A stretch of 64,000 nt of DNA, taken from the NCBI RefSeq assembly GCF_023702715.1, contig NZ_CP098480.1, forward strand, positions 2,480,001 to 2,544,000, given 5' to 3'. Below, one piece after another: positions 19,139-26,905 of the stretch (the first letter of the stretch is position 1; every line of letters begins with the position of its first letter). The position numbers and the translations under genes were made by a program. This DNA comes from Acinetobacter sp. C32I (lineage in GTDB: Bacteria; Pseudomonadota; Gammaproteobacteria; Pseudomonadales; Moraxellaceae). The notes beneath the pieces were generated by a model, which saw only the letters and a program-made list of their open reading frames with translations, searched no databases and had not been told where the DNA came from.

Positions 19139-19722
19139 AAAAGACATTAATCAGCACATTTTTATTTGGTCTGATCAGTATACAAGCGCATGCTGACTAT
19201 GTTGCTCAACCACAATCGGTTGCAACACAGGCAGCACGTTATTCAGTGATGGGTATCAATGAATTGCAAAGCGCGGCAAAATCTGGTCAAGCTGGGGCAC
19301 AGTTTTACTTAGCCACCCGTTACCAGTTTGGTAAAGAAGTGGCTAAAGATGAAAAACAAGCTTTCACTTTATTCAAGGCAGCAGCAGATCAAGGTTTATC
19401 TGCGGCACAATTGAATGTTGGCCGTATGTATGCCGATGGTATTGGCGTAAAGAAAGACGATGCTTTAGCACGTAAATATTTCGAGAAAGCAGCAAGCAAT
19501 GGTGACAACCGTGCCAGCTTTAATCTCGCAATGATGGAAGAGCAGAAGAAAAATTTTGTTGGTGCTTACCAATGGTATGAGCTTTCAACCCGTGATGGCA
19601 TGTTGGATACCAAAGTGATCAGTCTTTCTGAAGGCAAGAAAACCGCGTTGGCTGCAAACTTAACTCAAGATCAGATTCGTACTGCACGTGACCGTGCTGA
19701 TAAATGGATTCAAGCCCAATAA
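19135..19722 (+). CDS. Periplasmic Sel1-repeat protein
   Basis: 195 residues with a signal peptide ending at about residue 20 (IQAHA). Two or three Sel1-type helical repeats follow, for example GAQFYLATRYQFGKEVAKDE and AAQLNVGRMYADGIGVKKDD, then NGDNRASFNLAMMEEQ. Sel1 repeats make a curved solenoid for protein contacts. The start codon overlaps the metW stop, so it is made from the metXW transcript, although no link to methionine synthesis is evident. Its partner is unknown. Confidence 0.85.
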   Translation: MKKTLISTFLFGLISIQAHADYVAQPQSVATQAARYSVMGINELQSAAKSGQAGAQFYLATRYQFGKEVAKDEKQAFTLFKAAADQGLSAAQLNVGRMYADGIGVKKDDALARKYFEKAASNGDNRASFNLAMMEEQKKNFVGAYQWYELSTRDGMLDTKVISLSEGKKTALAANLTQDQIRTARDRADKWIQAQ

Positions 19723-19748
19723 TCTTGCTTAGATCTATTGATTGATAG

Positions 19749-19776
19749 AAAACCGACTTGTAAGAGTCGGTTTTTT
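19749..19776 (+). terminator. Terminator after the metXW operon
   Basis: The stem AACCGACT / AGTCGGTT with TTTTTT following is a clear rho-independent terminator 27 bp after the Sel1 gene. Confidence 0.9.
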
Positions 19777-19815
19777 ATTATATTGATAACATTCATATTT
19801 AATTAAGTTTATTCA

Positions 19816-20283
19816 ATGAGCGATATAGAAAAGGCGATATTCAAAGCAAAACTAGAATTGGAAACAATAACACTAGAAGAAATCCAAAGGTGGGCAATTG
19901 AGACATTAGAAAAAGATTCATCAAATGATTTAGCTTTAGAAATATGCTTTCTATCAACACCAGAACAAGTTAGAACCTATTTTAGTCAATTATCCCGAAG
20001 TCTATTTAATACAGATTTAACAAAGGAATCAGTCAATAACCTCTTAAAAGATTATATTGAAAAACATCTAGAGTTAGTCAAAAGCCAAGAGCTTCTATTT
20101 CCTTTTCTTCAGAAGCTCTTGGCTTTATCTAAGGCTGTAGAGAATGAAGATCTTTTTGAGTTATTAAATTACTATGATGACCAGTTCTACTTAAGTTTTG
20201 AAGGATATACGCCTTCTGAACCAGATACTGTATTTAAAGATTTCATAAACGATTTAAAAGATTTCTTATCTACACAGAGTTAA
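19816..20283 (+). CDS. Small acidic protein of unknown function
   Basis: A 155-residue, strongly acidic, leucine-rich and probably all-helical protein without signal peptide or membrane segment. Codon use is much more AT-rich than in neighbouring metW and rdgB (many AAA, GAA, TTA), and no good ribosome site precedes the ATG. It stands alone between a terminator and rdgB. Acidic, AT-rich, single small genes of this kind are often immunity proteins left from polymorphic toxin loci, but no toxin is present here, so this is only a possibility. It may be a recent acquisition. Confidence 0.65.
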   Translation: MSDIEKAIFKAKLELETITLEEIQRWAIETLEKDSSNDLALEICFLSTPEQVRTYFSQLSRSLFNTDLTKESVNNLLKDYIEKHLELVKSQELLFPFLQKLLALSKAVENEDLFELLNYYDDQFYLSFEGYTPSEPDTVFKDFINDLKDFLSTQS

Positions 20284-20397
20284 AGATATGGAAAAAAAGC
20301 AATTCCTCTTAACTTTTAGAATGCGATAATTCAGTACTACCTAATTCAATAAAAACCCCCTAAAATTCCACTCAATCTAAACTAATCTGAAACTGAT

Positions 20398-21021
20398 ATG
20401 TCTACCCAACCATGGCTCAACCAAGGCAGCCTTGTCCTTGCAAGTAATAACAAAGGCAAAGTGGTCGAATTTGAACATCTCTTTCAACAACTTGATCTTC
20501 CTGTCGAGATTATCCCTCAAGGTAAACTTGATATTGAAGATGCGATTGAAGACGGTCTCAGCTTTGTTGAAAATGCCATTATCAAAGCACGCCATGCCTC
20601 TAAGCTTTCAGGTAAACCTGCACTTGCAGATGACTCTGGACTGTGTGTCCCAATTTTAGGCGGTGCACCAGGCATCTACTCGGCACGCTATGCCGGTGAG
20701 CATGGTAATGATGCTGCCAACAACCAAAAACTGTTGGCCGATCTTGCGCCTTTGCGTAAAGACGGTGAAGCGATTGAAGGGATGTTTGTCTGTGTCTTGG
20801 CACTGGTCACGCATGCAGAAGATCCACTACCACAAATTTTCCAAGGCATCTGGAAAGGTGAGATTTTAGCAGCAGCACGTGGTGAAAACGGTTTTGGTTA
20901 TGACCCTTTATTCTGGTTACCAGAATTAAATATTTCCAGTGCTGAACTGAGCAAAGCTGATAAAAATAAGATCAGCCATCGCGGTCAAGCGATGCAGTTA
21001 TTTAAAGCCAGTCTGATTTAA
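20398..21021 (+). CDS. rdgB: RdgB/HAM1-type XTP/dITP diphosphatase
   Basis: A 207-residue cytoplasmic house-cleaning pyrophosphatase that hydrolyses ITP, dITP and XTP to monophosphates to prevent miscoding. Motifs are LASNNKGKVVEFEHLF at the N-terminus (nucleotide binding), ENAIIKARHAS, the metal-binding ADDSGLCVPILGGAPG, YSARYAGE, and near the end GENGFGYDPLFWLP with KNKISHRGQA. Length is normal. It has its own upstream region of about 110 bp and a terminator directly behind it. Confidence 0.96.
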   Translation: MSTQPWLNQGSLVLASNNKGKVVEFEHLFQQLDLPVEIIPQGKLDIEDAIEDGLSFVENAIIKARHASKLSGKPALADDSGLCVPILGGAPGIYSARYAGEHGNDAANNQKLLADLAPLRKDGEAIEGMFVCVLALVTHAEDPLPQIFQGIWKGEILAAARGENGFGYDPLFWLPELNISSAELSKADKNKISHRGQAMQLFKASLI

Positions 21022-21029
21022 CTAATCAA

Positions 21030-21057
21030 AGTGCCCTCCTAGATGAGGGCATTTTTT
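21030..21057 (+). terminator. Terminator between rdgB and the converging AEC gene
   Basis: TGCCCTC pairs with GAGGGCA, followed by TTTTTT. The stop codon of the minus-strand transporter lies in the loop, so the two converging genes share this structure. Confidence 0.85.
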
Positions 21058-21926
21058 ATATGCAGCAATAGACCATAGACCACAATCACCACACAGCTCA
21101 CGATGGTTCCTGCAGCAATATAACGAGCCGAAATGCCCGTACCTTGATAATGGGTTTCCAAAGCAACAATATTAGCGGCAGGCGGTAAACAAAATAAGAA
21201 AAACAGTACAGGGAGCAATGATTCAATCTGCGGAATCGCAATAAAATAATAGGTCAACGTACAGATCACCACACCACACAAGAGCTTGAACATTAAGGTT
21301 CGCATACTCAGCCACAAATCAGCCATATCTACGCGGGTATGTCTCAGCCACATCCCCAAAATACACATGCCCGCAAAGCTCATCCCAAATTTGGCAATAT
21401 CATACAACCCCTCTAGAACAAAATTGCCCTGCCAATGATGAGCCCCCAAGAGCCATAACATCAAGGCTGCAAATAAGGCCAAGACTGGCGGTGACTTAAG
21501 AACTTTATGCAGTGTTGCAAGGTAATTCGTCGGCCCTTCTGAAACCGCAGCAACTGCCCAAATATTGCCAAACAGTGAACCCCCAATATACAGCGCGATC
21601 ATGGCACCACTGATCTGCTCTCCAAATAAGGCGATGGCAAATGGAAAACCCAGCCAGCCAATATTGCTATAACTCACACAGAGCGCTTGTAAGCGATCCT
21701 TTGAGAAGTGGAAAAAACCATAAAATAGAAGAATCGATGTAATAAAACTAAATCCCATTAGTGCAAAGCTACCTGCCTGATAGAACACCATGTTGTAGAT
21801 GATCACCACAGGAATAAATAAGCGTGCCAATAAAGAAGATAAAATTTTCTTTGCCTGTTCCGCGACTTTGAATTGAGCAAGCAACAGCCCGAAAATAAAG
21901 GCACTGATGGGGAGAATAAAGGTCAT
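21039..21926 (-). CDS. AEC-family (auxin efflux carrier-like) transporter
   Basis: A 295-residue inner-membrane protein with about ten hydrophobic segments. Typical AEC features are the N-terminal ISAFIFGLLLAQFKVA, LARLFIPVVIIYNMVFY with its helix-breaking proline, and in the second half CLPPAANIVALETHY, the crossover region of the fold. Bacterial members export or exchange small organic anions such as malate, but the substrate cannot be told from sequence. No operon partner is present. It converges on rdgB. Confidence 0.85.
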   Translation of the reverse strand: MTFILPISAFIFGLLLAQFKVAEQAKKILSSLLARLFIPVVIIYNMVFYQAGSFALMGFSFITSILLFYGFFHFSKDRLQALCVSYSNIGWLGFPFAIALFGEQISGAMIALYIGGSLFGNIWAVAAVSEGPTNYLATLHKVLKSPPVLALFAALMLWLLGAHHWQGNFVLEGLYDIAKFGMSFAGMCILGMWLRHTRVDMADLWLSMRTLMFKLLCGVVICTLTYYFIAIPQIESLLPVLFFLFCLPPAANIVALETHYQGTGISARYIAAGTIVSCVVIVVYGLLLHIKNALI

Positions 21927-22078
21927 GTCGATCTGTTTTTATCATGTCTTGATATGCTGCTTATGCTAGCACTATTTACCGTTGGGTAAATGCACTGTCT
22001 TAAAACTGCAATATAAGTGTCACATCTTTGTCATGCCAAGCTGTTGAGATATATCCAAAGTTTTATAGGAATAGAGCG

Positions 22079-22294
22079 ATGGCTGGTTTATCAATTTGGC
22101 ATGTACTGATTTTTGCAATTGTAGTGATTCTACTGTTCGGTACATCGAAGCTAAAAAACCTCGGGAAAGATGTTGGCGGTGCAGTCAAAGACTTCAAAAA
22201 ATCCATGAAAGAAGAAGAAGCGGCTACACCTTTAAATGAACCTCGCACCATTGATGCTCAAGTAAAAAATACTGAAAGCTCAGTAAAAAGCTAA
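22079..22294 (+). CDS. tatA: TatA, pore-forming subunit of the twin-arginine translocase
   Basis: A 71-residue inner-membrane protein: a single N-terminal hydrophobic helix ([16 protein letters not shown]), the conserved FG hinge, an amphipathic helix ([20 protein letters not shown]) and a charged tail. The open frame extends 17 codons further upstream, but AGGA lies 8 bp before the ATG at 22079 and the family begins MAGLSIW. First gene of tatABC. Confidence 0.95.
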   Translation: MAGLSIWHVLIFAIVVILLFGTSKLKNLGKDVGGAVKDFKKSMKEEEAATPLNEPRTIDAQVKNTESSVKS

Positions 22295-22306
22295 GCGAGC
22301 ACGATT

Positions 22307-22747
22307 ATGCTGAATTTGGGAATGACCGAAATCTTTTGCTTTGCCGTGATTGCATTGCTGGTGCTCGGTCCTGATAAATTGCCAGAAGCTGCACGGTTCG
22401 TAGCGAAATGGTATGGAAAAATTAAAAAGTTTATCAACAACATTCAGAACGAAATTGATCGAGAATTACGCCTTTCTGAGTTCCGCGAAGAAATGCAAAA
22501 AGAAATTGATAAAATCACTGAACTTGAACGCAGAATGCAACAACAGCTAGACGCGCTTAAAAATACACAAACGCCTTCTGAAGCTGACGAAGTAAAAACT
22601 GAGACGAAAGCCCCAATCATCTATACGCTTTTTTCTCAGCAAGCGATCATCCCTTTCAGTCTTGAATATCAAAAGCAGTTACCTTTCAAACTCGAGCCGA
22701 AGCGACCGACTCAACCGTTTGATACAGAATTAAAGATTGCCGTATGA
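22307..22747 (+). CDS. tatB: TatB, receptor-complex subunit of the twin-arginine translocase
   Basis: 146 residues with one N-terminal transmembrane helix followed by the LGPDKLPEAAR hinge typical of TatB, a long charged helix (about 45-105) and a variable tail. Together with TatC it forms the site that binds twin-arginine signal peptides. It overlaps tatC by four bases (ATGA). Confidence 0.94.
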   Translation: MLNLGMTEIFCFAVIALLVLGPDKLPEAARFVAKWYGKIKKFINNIQNEIDRELRLSEFREEMQKEIDKITELERRMQQQLDALKNTQTPSEADEVKTETKAPIIYTLFSQQAIIPFSLEYQKQLPFKLEPKRPTQPFDTELKIAV

Positions 22748-23508
22748 GCCAATTACCATCGACTTCAGTCACTCCTGAGGAATCCTTACAACAAATGCCT
22801 GTGATGCAGCATTTGATTGTGCTGCGACAATATCTATTTAAGATTGTTGGGGTAACGATTTTTCTTTTCTTCTGCTTATTGCCCTTTAGAAATACCACCT
22901 ATCAATGGTTGTCTGAGCCATTAAGACAACAGCTGCCTGCAACCTCCACCATGATTGCAACCGATGTCACTGCAACATTTATGGCACCGTTTAAGCTGAA
23001 TTTATTTGTCGCGTTTATGTTGGCAATGCCGTATATCATTTATCAAATCTGGTCATTTATCAAACCAGCACTATATGAAAAAGAACGCCATTTGGCCATT
23101 CCCCTGCTGTTAGGTAGTATTGTGCTGTTCTATTTAGGCGTGGCATTTGCTTATTTCATTACCTTACCTGCGATTTTGCATTTCTTTATTAGTGTTTCCC
23201 CAGAAACAGTTGCACCAATGACAGACATCAACAGCTATCTAAGCTTCTGTCTAAAATTATTTTTGGTGTTTGGTTTCACTTTTGAAATCCCGATCATTAC
23301 CTTGGTACTGATTTTAATTGGTGTGGTCAGTACTCAAAGTCTGGTTGAAAAGCGTCGCTTCATTGTTGTTGGCTGTTTTTTTGTCGCGATGTTTGTGACG
23401 CCACCCGATGCCTTATCCATGATTATGCTGGCCGTTCCGATGTGGATGTTATTCGAACTGGGATTATTCCTCGGAAAAATACTGGAAAAAAGAAAAGCCT
23501 CTACTTAA
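22744..23508 (+). CDS. tatC: TatC, signal-peptide receptor of the twin-arginine translocase
   Basis: A 254-residue inner-membrane protein with six hydrophobic segments. The N-terminal region MQHLIVLRQYLFKIVG corresponds to the HLxELRxR motif that contacts the twin-arginine signal (here HLIVLRQ). ALYEKERHLAIPLL and FGFTFEIPII are the conserved cytoplasmic and membrane motifs. It ends the tatABC operon, with a terminator just behind. A probable Tat substrate gene follows. Confidence 0.95.
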   Translation: MSQLPSTSVTPEESLQQMPVMQHLIVLRQYLFKIVGVTIFLFFCLLPFRNTTYQWLSEPLRQQLPATSTMIATDVTATFMAPFKLNLFVAFMLAMPYIIYQIWSFIKPALYEKERHLAIPLLLGSIVLFYLGVAFAYFITLPAILHFFISVSPETVAPMTDINSYLSFCLKLFLVFGFTFEIPIITLVLILIGVVSTQSLVEKRRFIVVGCFFVAMFVTPPDALSMIMLAVPMWMLFELGLFLGKILEKRKAST

Positions 23509-23520
23509 CTCAAATATGTG

Positions 23521-23556
23521 AATAATCCCTGAAAAAACTTCGGGGATTATTTTTTC
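23521..23556 (+). terminator. Terminator after tatC
   Basis: The stem AATAATCCC / GGGATTATT with a T run after it lies 12 bp past the tatC stop. It separates tatABC from phoX transcriptionally. Confidence 0.85.
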
Positions 23557-23592
23557 TAATCCCATATTTATTAATTATTTACAAAATAAAAA

Positions 23593-23636
23593 TTGTCTTC
23601 AAACTGCCTTAAAACTGTCAGAAAACTGTCATCTCC
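23593..23636 (+). promoter_or_regulatory. PHO box array before phoX
   Basis: Four 11-bp units follow one another at 23593, 23604, 23615 and 23626: TTGTCTTCAAA, CTGCCTTAAAA, CTGTCAGAAAA, CTGTCATCTCC. This is the spacing and sequence of PhoB sites (CTGTCAT repeated every 11 bp). It lies 55 bp before the phoX start codon, so PhoB activation under phosphate starvation is expected. Confidence 0.85.
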
Positions 23637-23691
23637 GCTTCATAGAATCGATCAGGATTTATTTACCATATATTACAGATACGGATTTACT

Positions 23692-25677
23692 ATGACAGCC
23701 AATACTAATCAGCCAAGTCGTCGTGATATTTTAAAATGGTTCGCGGGTGTTCCGTTTTTACCACTAGGGGCAATGGGCACAGCAGCAGCTTTAACGGGTT
23801 GTAATGATGACAACGATAATAACGTTGTTACACCACCTGCAAAATTGGTTAAATTTAAAAATGCCAAATTTACGCCAATGGCGGCACCAACCACCACAGC
23901 AGAAATGGCAACAACTTCTGTTAAATCAAGTTTAACAGTGACTTGGGAAGACAATACCAGCACTGAATATAAATTAGGCTATCAAGAATTTTTCCGCACA
24001 GGTATGGAAGTTGACAATATCAACGGCGGAAAAATTATCGCAGGTAGCTATTACGACATTAATAACAAAGCGATCAGAGATACATCTGTTGCAGGTCAAG
24101 AACGTCAATTCTTCTCTGACTGCCCAGATGGCTCTTCAATGATCCATCTCAAAGATGCAAAAGTTGACGGCGTCAACAACCCTGTGTTCCATGTGGTTCA
24201 GTTCGAATACACCACACAAAACTTGGCCAAACAAAGTATGTATGGTCAGTTACCGTCTCCAATTGCCGTATTGACCTTAGACCAAGATCAAAAAACAGGA
24301 CATCTTGCATTGAAAAAATACTTCAATGTGGACATGTCTAAAGTGCATGGTCTTTGGATTACCTGTGGTGCTAGCCTTTCACCTTGGAATACGCACCTTT
24401 CAAGTGAAGAATATGAACCAGATGCTTTTGATCAAATTGGTAGCACCTTAGCCACATTAAGAGCCTACAGTAAAAATCTGTATGGCAATGAAAATACAGC
24501 CAATGCCTATAACTATGGTCATTTACCAGAAATCATTCTGGATGGTAAAGGTCGTGGTACTGCAGTTAAGCACTACTGTTTAGGCCGTATTTCACATGAG
24601 CTAATTCAAGTCATGCCAGATAACCGTACCGTGATCATGGGTGACGACTATACCAACGGCGGCTTCTTTATGTTTGTTGCAGATAAAGAAAAAGATTTAT
24701 CTGCAGGAACGCTATATGTTGCAAAGTACACTGCTGAGCTGAATGAAACCTCTACAGCACCAATTAAATGGATCAAACTGGGTCATACCGACAGTAAAAC
24801 CATTGAAGACTTGGTCAATGTTCGCGGCATTAAAGCTGAAAACATTATGGAGAGCTTAACTGTAGCACCAGCGGACTTAACGGGTTACACACAGATTGTC
24901 CTAGATAAGAAAACGCTTTGGATCAAGTTAAAAGAAGCCAATAACGGTTTCAGCAAAGCAGAAATCGAATTAGCTGCTGCCTTCCTCGAAACGCACCGTT
25001 ATGCAGCCCTCAAAGGCGGTAGTATGGCCTTCACCAAGATGGAAGGAACCACCGTGAATATCAAAGATAAGGTGGCTTATTCTGCACTTGCCAATATTCA
25101 AGACTCGATGATCGAAGGTAAATCGAGCTGGGTTGCTGCACACAATGTTAAATTCAAGAGCACATTAAAAGCTGGTGGTGTACTTGCCCATGACCTGAAA
25201 GGCAGCCAAGTTGACCACTTAAATAATGTGATCAATAGTGAATGGACACCATATCAAAGCCATATGATTCTCATGGGCAAAGATATTCCAGCAGACAGCT
25301 TGGGCAATACGGCTGATCCAAATAACATTGCCAGCCCAGACAACTTAAAATTCTCTGAAACTTTACGTACCTTGTTCATTGGCGAAGATAGTGGTAACCA
25401 TACCAATAACTTCCTTTGGGCTTATAACGTTGAGACCAAGTCTTTAGACCGAATTCTGTCTACACCAGCAGGTGCAGAATCAACAGGTCTACATGCAGTT
25501 GACTCAGTGAATGGCTGGACCTATATCATGAGCAATTTCCAACATGCGGGTGATAGCTCAAGCCTTCCTGCTGAATTAAAAGCAAAAGTTTTAGCTAACT
25601 ACAATGGTGGTTATAGTGCAAGTGTCGGCTATATCACCGCTGATCCAGTCGGACCATCGATTGAGAAAAAAGCTTAA
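23692..25677 (+). CDS. phoX: PhoX-family alkaline phosphatase, Tat-exported
   Basis: A 661-residue PhoX/DUF839-type phosphatase that releases phosphate from organic esters outside the inner membrane. The N-terminus has the twin-arginine motif SRRDILK, followed by a hydrophobic stretch and a LTGC lipobox-like end, so it may be a Tat-exported lipoprotein. The segments GRISHELIQVMPDNRTVIMGDDYTNGG and LFIGEDSGNHTNNFLW fit PhoX metal-site regions. The frame opens 33 codons earlier but those lie in the PHO box, so the ATG at 23692 is the start. It is next to tatABC and is probably regulated by PhoB. Confidence 0.9.
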   Translation: MTANTNQPSRRDILKWFAGVPFLPLGAMGTAAALTGCNDDNDNNVVTPPAKLVKFKNAKFTPMAAPTTTAEMATTSVKSSLTVTWEDNTSTEYKLGYQEFFRTGMEVDNINGGKIIAGSYYDINNKAIRDTSVAGQERQFFSDCPDGSSMIHLKDAKVDGVNNPVFHVVQFEYTTQNLAKQSMYGQLPSPIAVLTLDQDQKTGHLALKKYFNVDMSKVHGLWITCGASLSPWNTHLSSEEYEPDAFDQIGSTLATLRAYSKNLYGNENTANAYNYGHLPEIILDGKGRGTAVKHYCLGRISHELIQVMPDNRTVIMGDDYTNGGFFMFVADKEKDLSAGTLYVAKYTAELNETSTAPIKWIKLGHTDSKTIEDLVNVRGIKAENIMESLTVAPADLTGYTQIVLDKKTLWIKLKEANNGFSKAEIELAAAFLETHRYAALKGGSMAFTKMEGTTVNIKDKVAYSALANIQDSMIEGKSSWVAAHNVKFKSTLKAGGVLAHDLKGSQVDHLNNVINSEWTPYQSHMILMGKDIPADSLGNTADPNNIASPDNLKFSETLRTLFIGEDSGNHTNNFLWAYNVETKSLDRILSTPAGAESTGLHAVDSVNGWTYIMSNFQHAGDSSSLPAELKAKVLANYNGGYSASVGYITADPVGPSIEKKA

Positions 25678-25699
25678 ATCTTAGCGTTCATTTTAAAAA

Positions 25700-25728
25700 G
25701 CAAATGCCGACATCATGTCGGCATTTTC
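25700..25728 (+). terminator. Terminator after phoX
   Basis: AAATGCCGACA and TGTCGGCATTT with a three-base loop lie 24 bp after the stop and are followed by a short T run. Confidence 0.85.
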
Positions 25729-25855
25729 TTATCTCAATCCATCACAATCCAATTTCGGCTAGCGCTGGTGTTGATATAAAATGAATCGAATAGTAGGCTC
25801 ATTTTATTCAAGTATTCAAATGAGCGTATTCACTTAGCCAATCTATTTTTACGAT

Positions 25856-25883
25856 AAAAAAAGCCCCTTTAAAAAGGAGCTCA
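25856..25883 (-). terminator. Terminator after the unknown periplasmic gene
   Basis: On the minus strand the stem AGCTCCTTT / AAAGGGGCT (one G-U pair) is followed by a T run, 26 bp past the stop at 25909. Confidence 0.7.
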
Positions 25884-25908
25884 ATTCAGCCAATCCAGCT
25901 TTATGTAA

Positions 25909-26559
25909 TTAATCACCAAAGTCTGAATAATCTTTGCTGGTAAATTTACTGTAGCTTTTCCAAGGTTCTGCAATATTGACCTGTTGGATAGTGGCTTTCA
26001 GGATATCATAGCGCAAACCATCTAAACTGCGTACTTCCACCCGTTTGGCAATGTTATTGCGATTATCCCATTCAATACTCATTTTATTTTTCTTATTCTG
26101 GCTTTCATACCAAGTGCTGTTGCTGTCTTTTTTCTTGACGGTCATTCCCTTTAAGCTTTTAGGATCAATCAATGAATACACACAGCTCCAACAGCTACTA
26201 AGCCCTAACATATCGACATCGGCATCTTGTAAATGCACAACGGTTTTATCTTCTATCAACACCAAATTGAGTTTGGGCTGTTTTTTCTGATCAATAAAAT
26301 AATGCTGGGCTGCTTCTGCTAAATCCAAATGTTTATGCCCACCCTTTTCATGTCCATGTTGGTGATGTTTAGGCAGTACACGTTCAATCCAAATATTCTG
26401 AGTATTACGATACATGCGTTCCTGAAACACACTGGTACGTGTCACTCCATCATTGCCAATGGTCTGGGTCTCTCGGGTAATATTGGCACTTAATACTGGG
26501 GCTGCATGCAAAGACGTCATTCCTACGCTCAGTAAGACCGCACTCATCACTAGACGCAT
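25909..26559 (-). CDS. Periplasmic protein of unknown function
   Basis: 216 residues with a signal peptide ending near LHAA (residue 19). The mature part has a histidine-rich stretch (KHHQHGHEKGGHKH, about residues 64-77) that could bind metal, and a cysteine pair in LGLSSCWSCVYSL (CxxC). The rest looks like beta strands (TSVFQERMYRNTQNIWIERVL). AGGA stands before the ATG. Family not recognised. It lies downstream of two alkaline phosphatases on the same strand but behind a terminator, so it is probably transcribed separately. A role in zinc or copper binding is only a guess from the histidines. Confidence 0.75.
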   Translation of the reverse strand: MRLVMSAVLLSVGMTSLHAAPVLSANITRETQTIGNDGVTRTSVFQERMYRNTQNIWIERVLPKHHQHGHEKGGHKHLDLAEAAQHYFIDQKKQPKLNLVLIEDKTVVHLQDADVDMLGLSSCWSCVYSLIDPKSLKGMTVKKKDSNSTWYESQNKKNKMSIEWDNRNNIAKRVEVRSLDGLRYDILKATIQQVNIAEPWKSYSKFTSKDYSDFGD

Positions 26560-26572
26560 GTTATTTCCTACA

Positions 26573-26603
26573 TAAAAAAACCTCAGTCATAGTGACTGAG
26601 GTT
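26573..26603 (-). terminator. Terminator, probably the original one of the phosphatase operon
   Basis: CCTCAGTCA and TGACTGAGG with a short loop, followed on the minus strand by seven T residues, form a strong terminator. The nearest upstream gene on that strand is the phosphatase ending at 26905, about 300 bp away, with the inverted-repeat element in between. The hairpin also overlaps the promoter region of the gene at 25909. Confidence 0.8.
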
Positions 26604-26640
26604 GTTTGCAATATGATGAAAATCTTCAATAAAGTGTTGA

Positions 26641-26905
26641 GGGTCTGTTAACATTTCAACCATGTCTTGCGTTATTGGCTAAAACAACAGAAACAAGGCA
26701 TGAAACGCAGACAATGGCTATCCCCTTGTCAAGTTTCATAACGCAGTTTATGGAAGTTTTAGCCATAACCCTACGGGACAGGGGTGTTTTTTGCCGCTAC
26801 TTTGTTAGGTCTTGCTTACTTAGAATGGCTAAGTTTCACAAAACCTGCCTTGTATCGTCTAAAAACATCCTCTGTCGCAAGTATCTGTGAAATGTTAGCA
26901 GCCCC
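26641..26905. mobile_element. 265-bp MITE-like element with 18-bp terminal inverted repeats
   Basis: The left end GGGTCTGTTAACATTTCA and the reverse complement of the right end GGGGCTGCTAACATTTCA agree at 16 of 18 positions. The interior has no credible gene and contains a second inverted pair (GTTATTGGCTAAAAC near 26672 with GTTTTAGCCATAAC near 26756), so it can fold on itself. No clear target duplication is seen at the ends. It lies exactly after the phosphatase gene, and its first base supplies the last base of the TAG stop codon. Family not identified. It is probably a non-autonomous insertion-sequence derivative. Confidence 0.65.
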
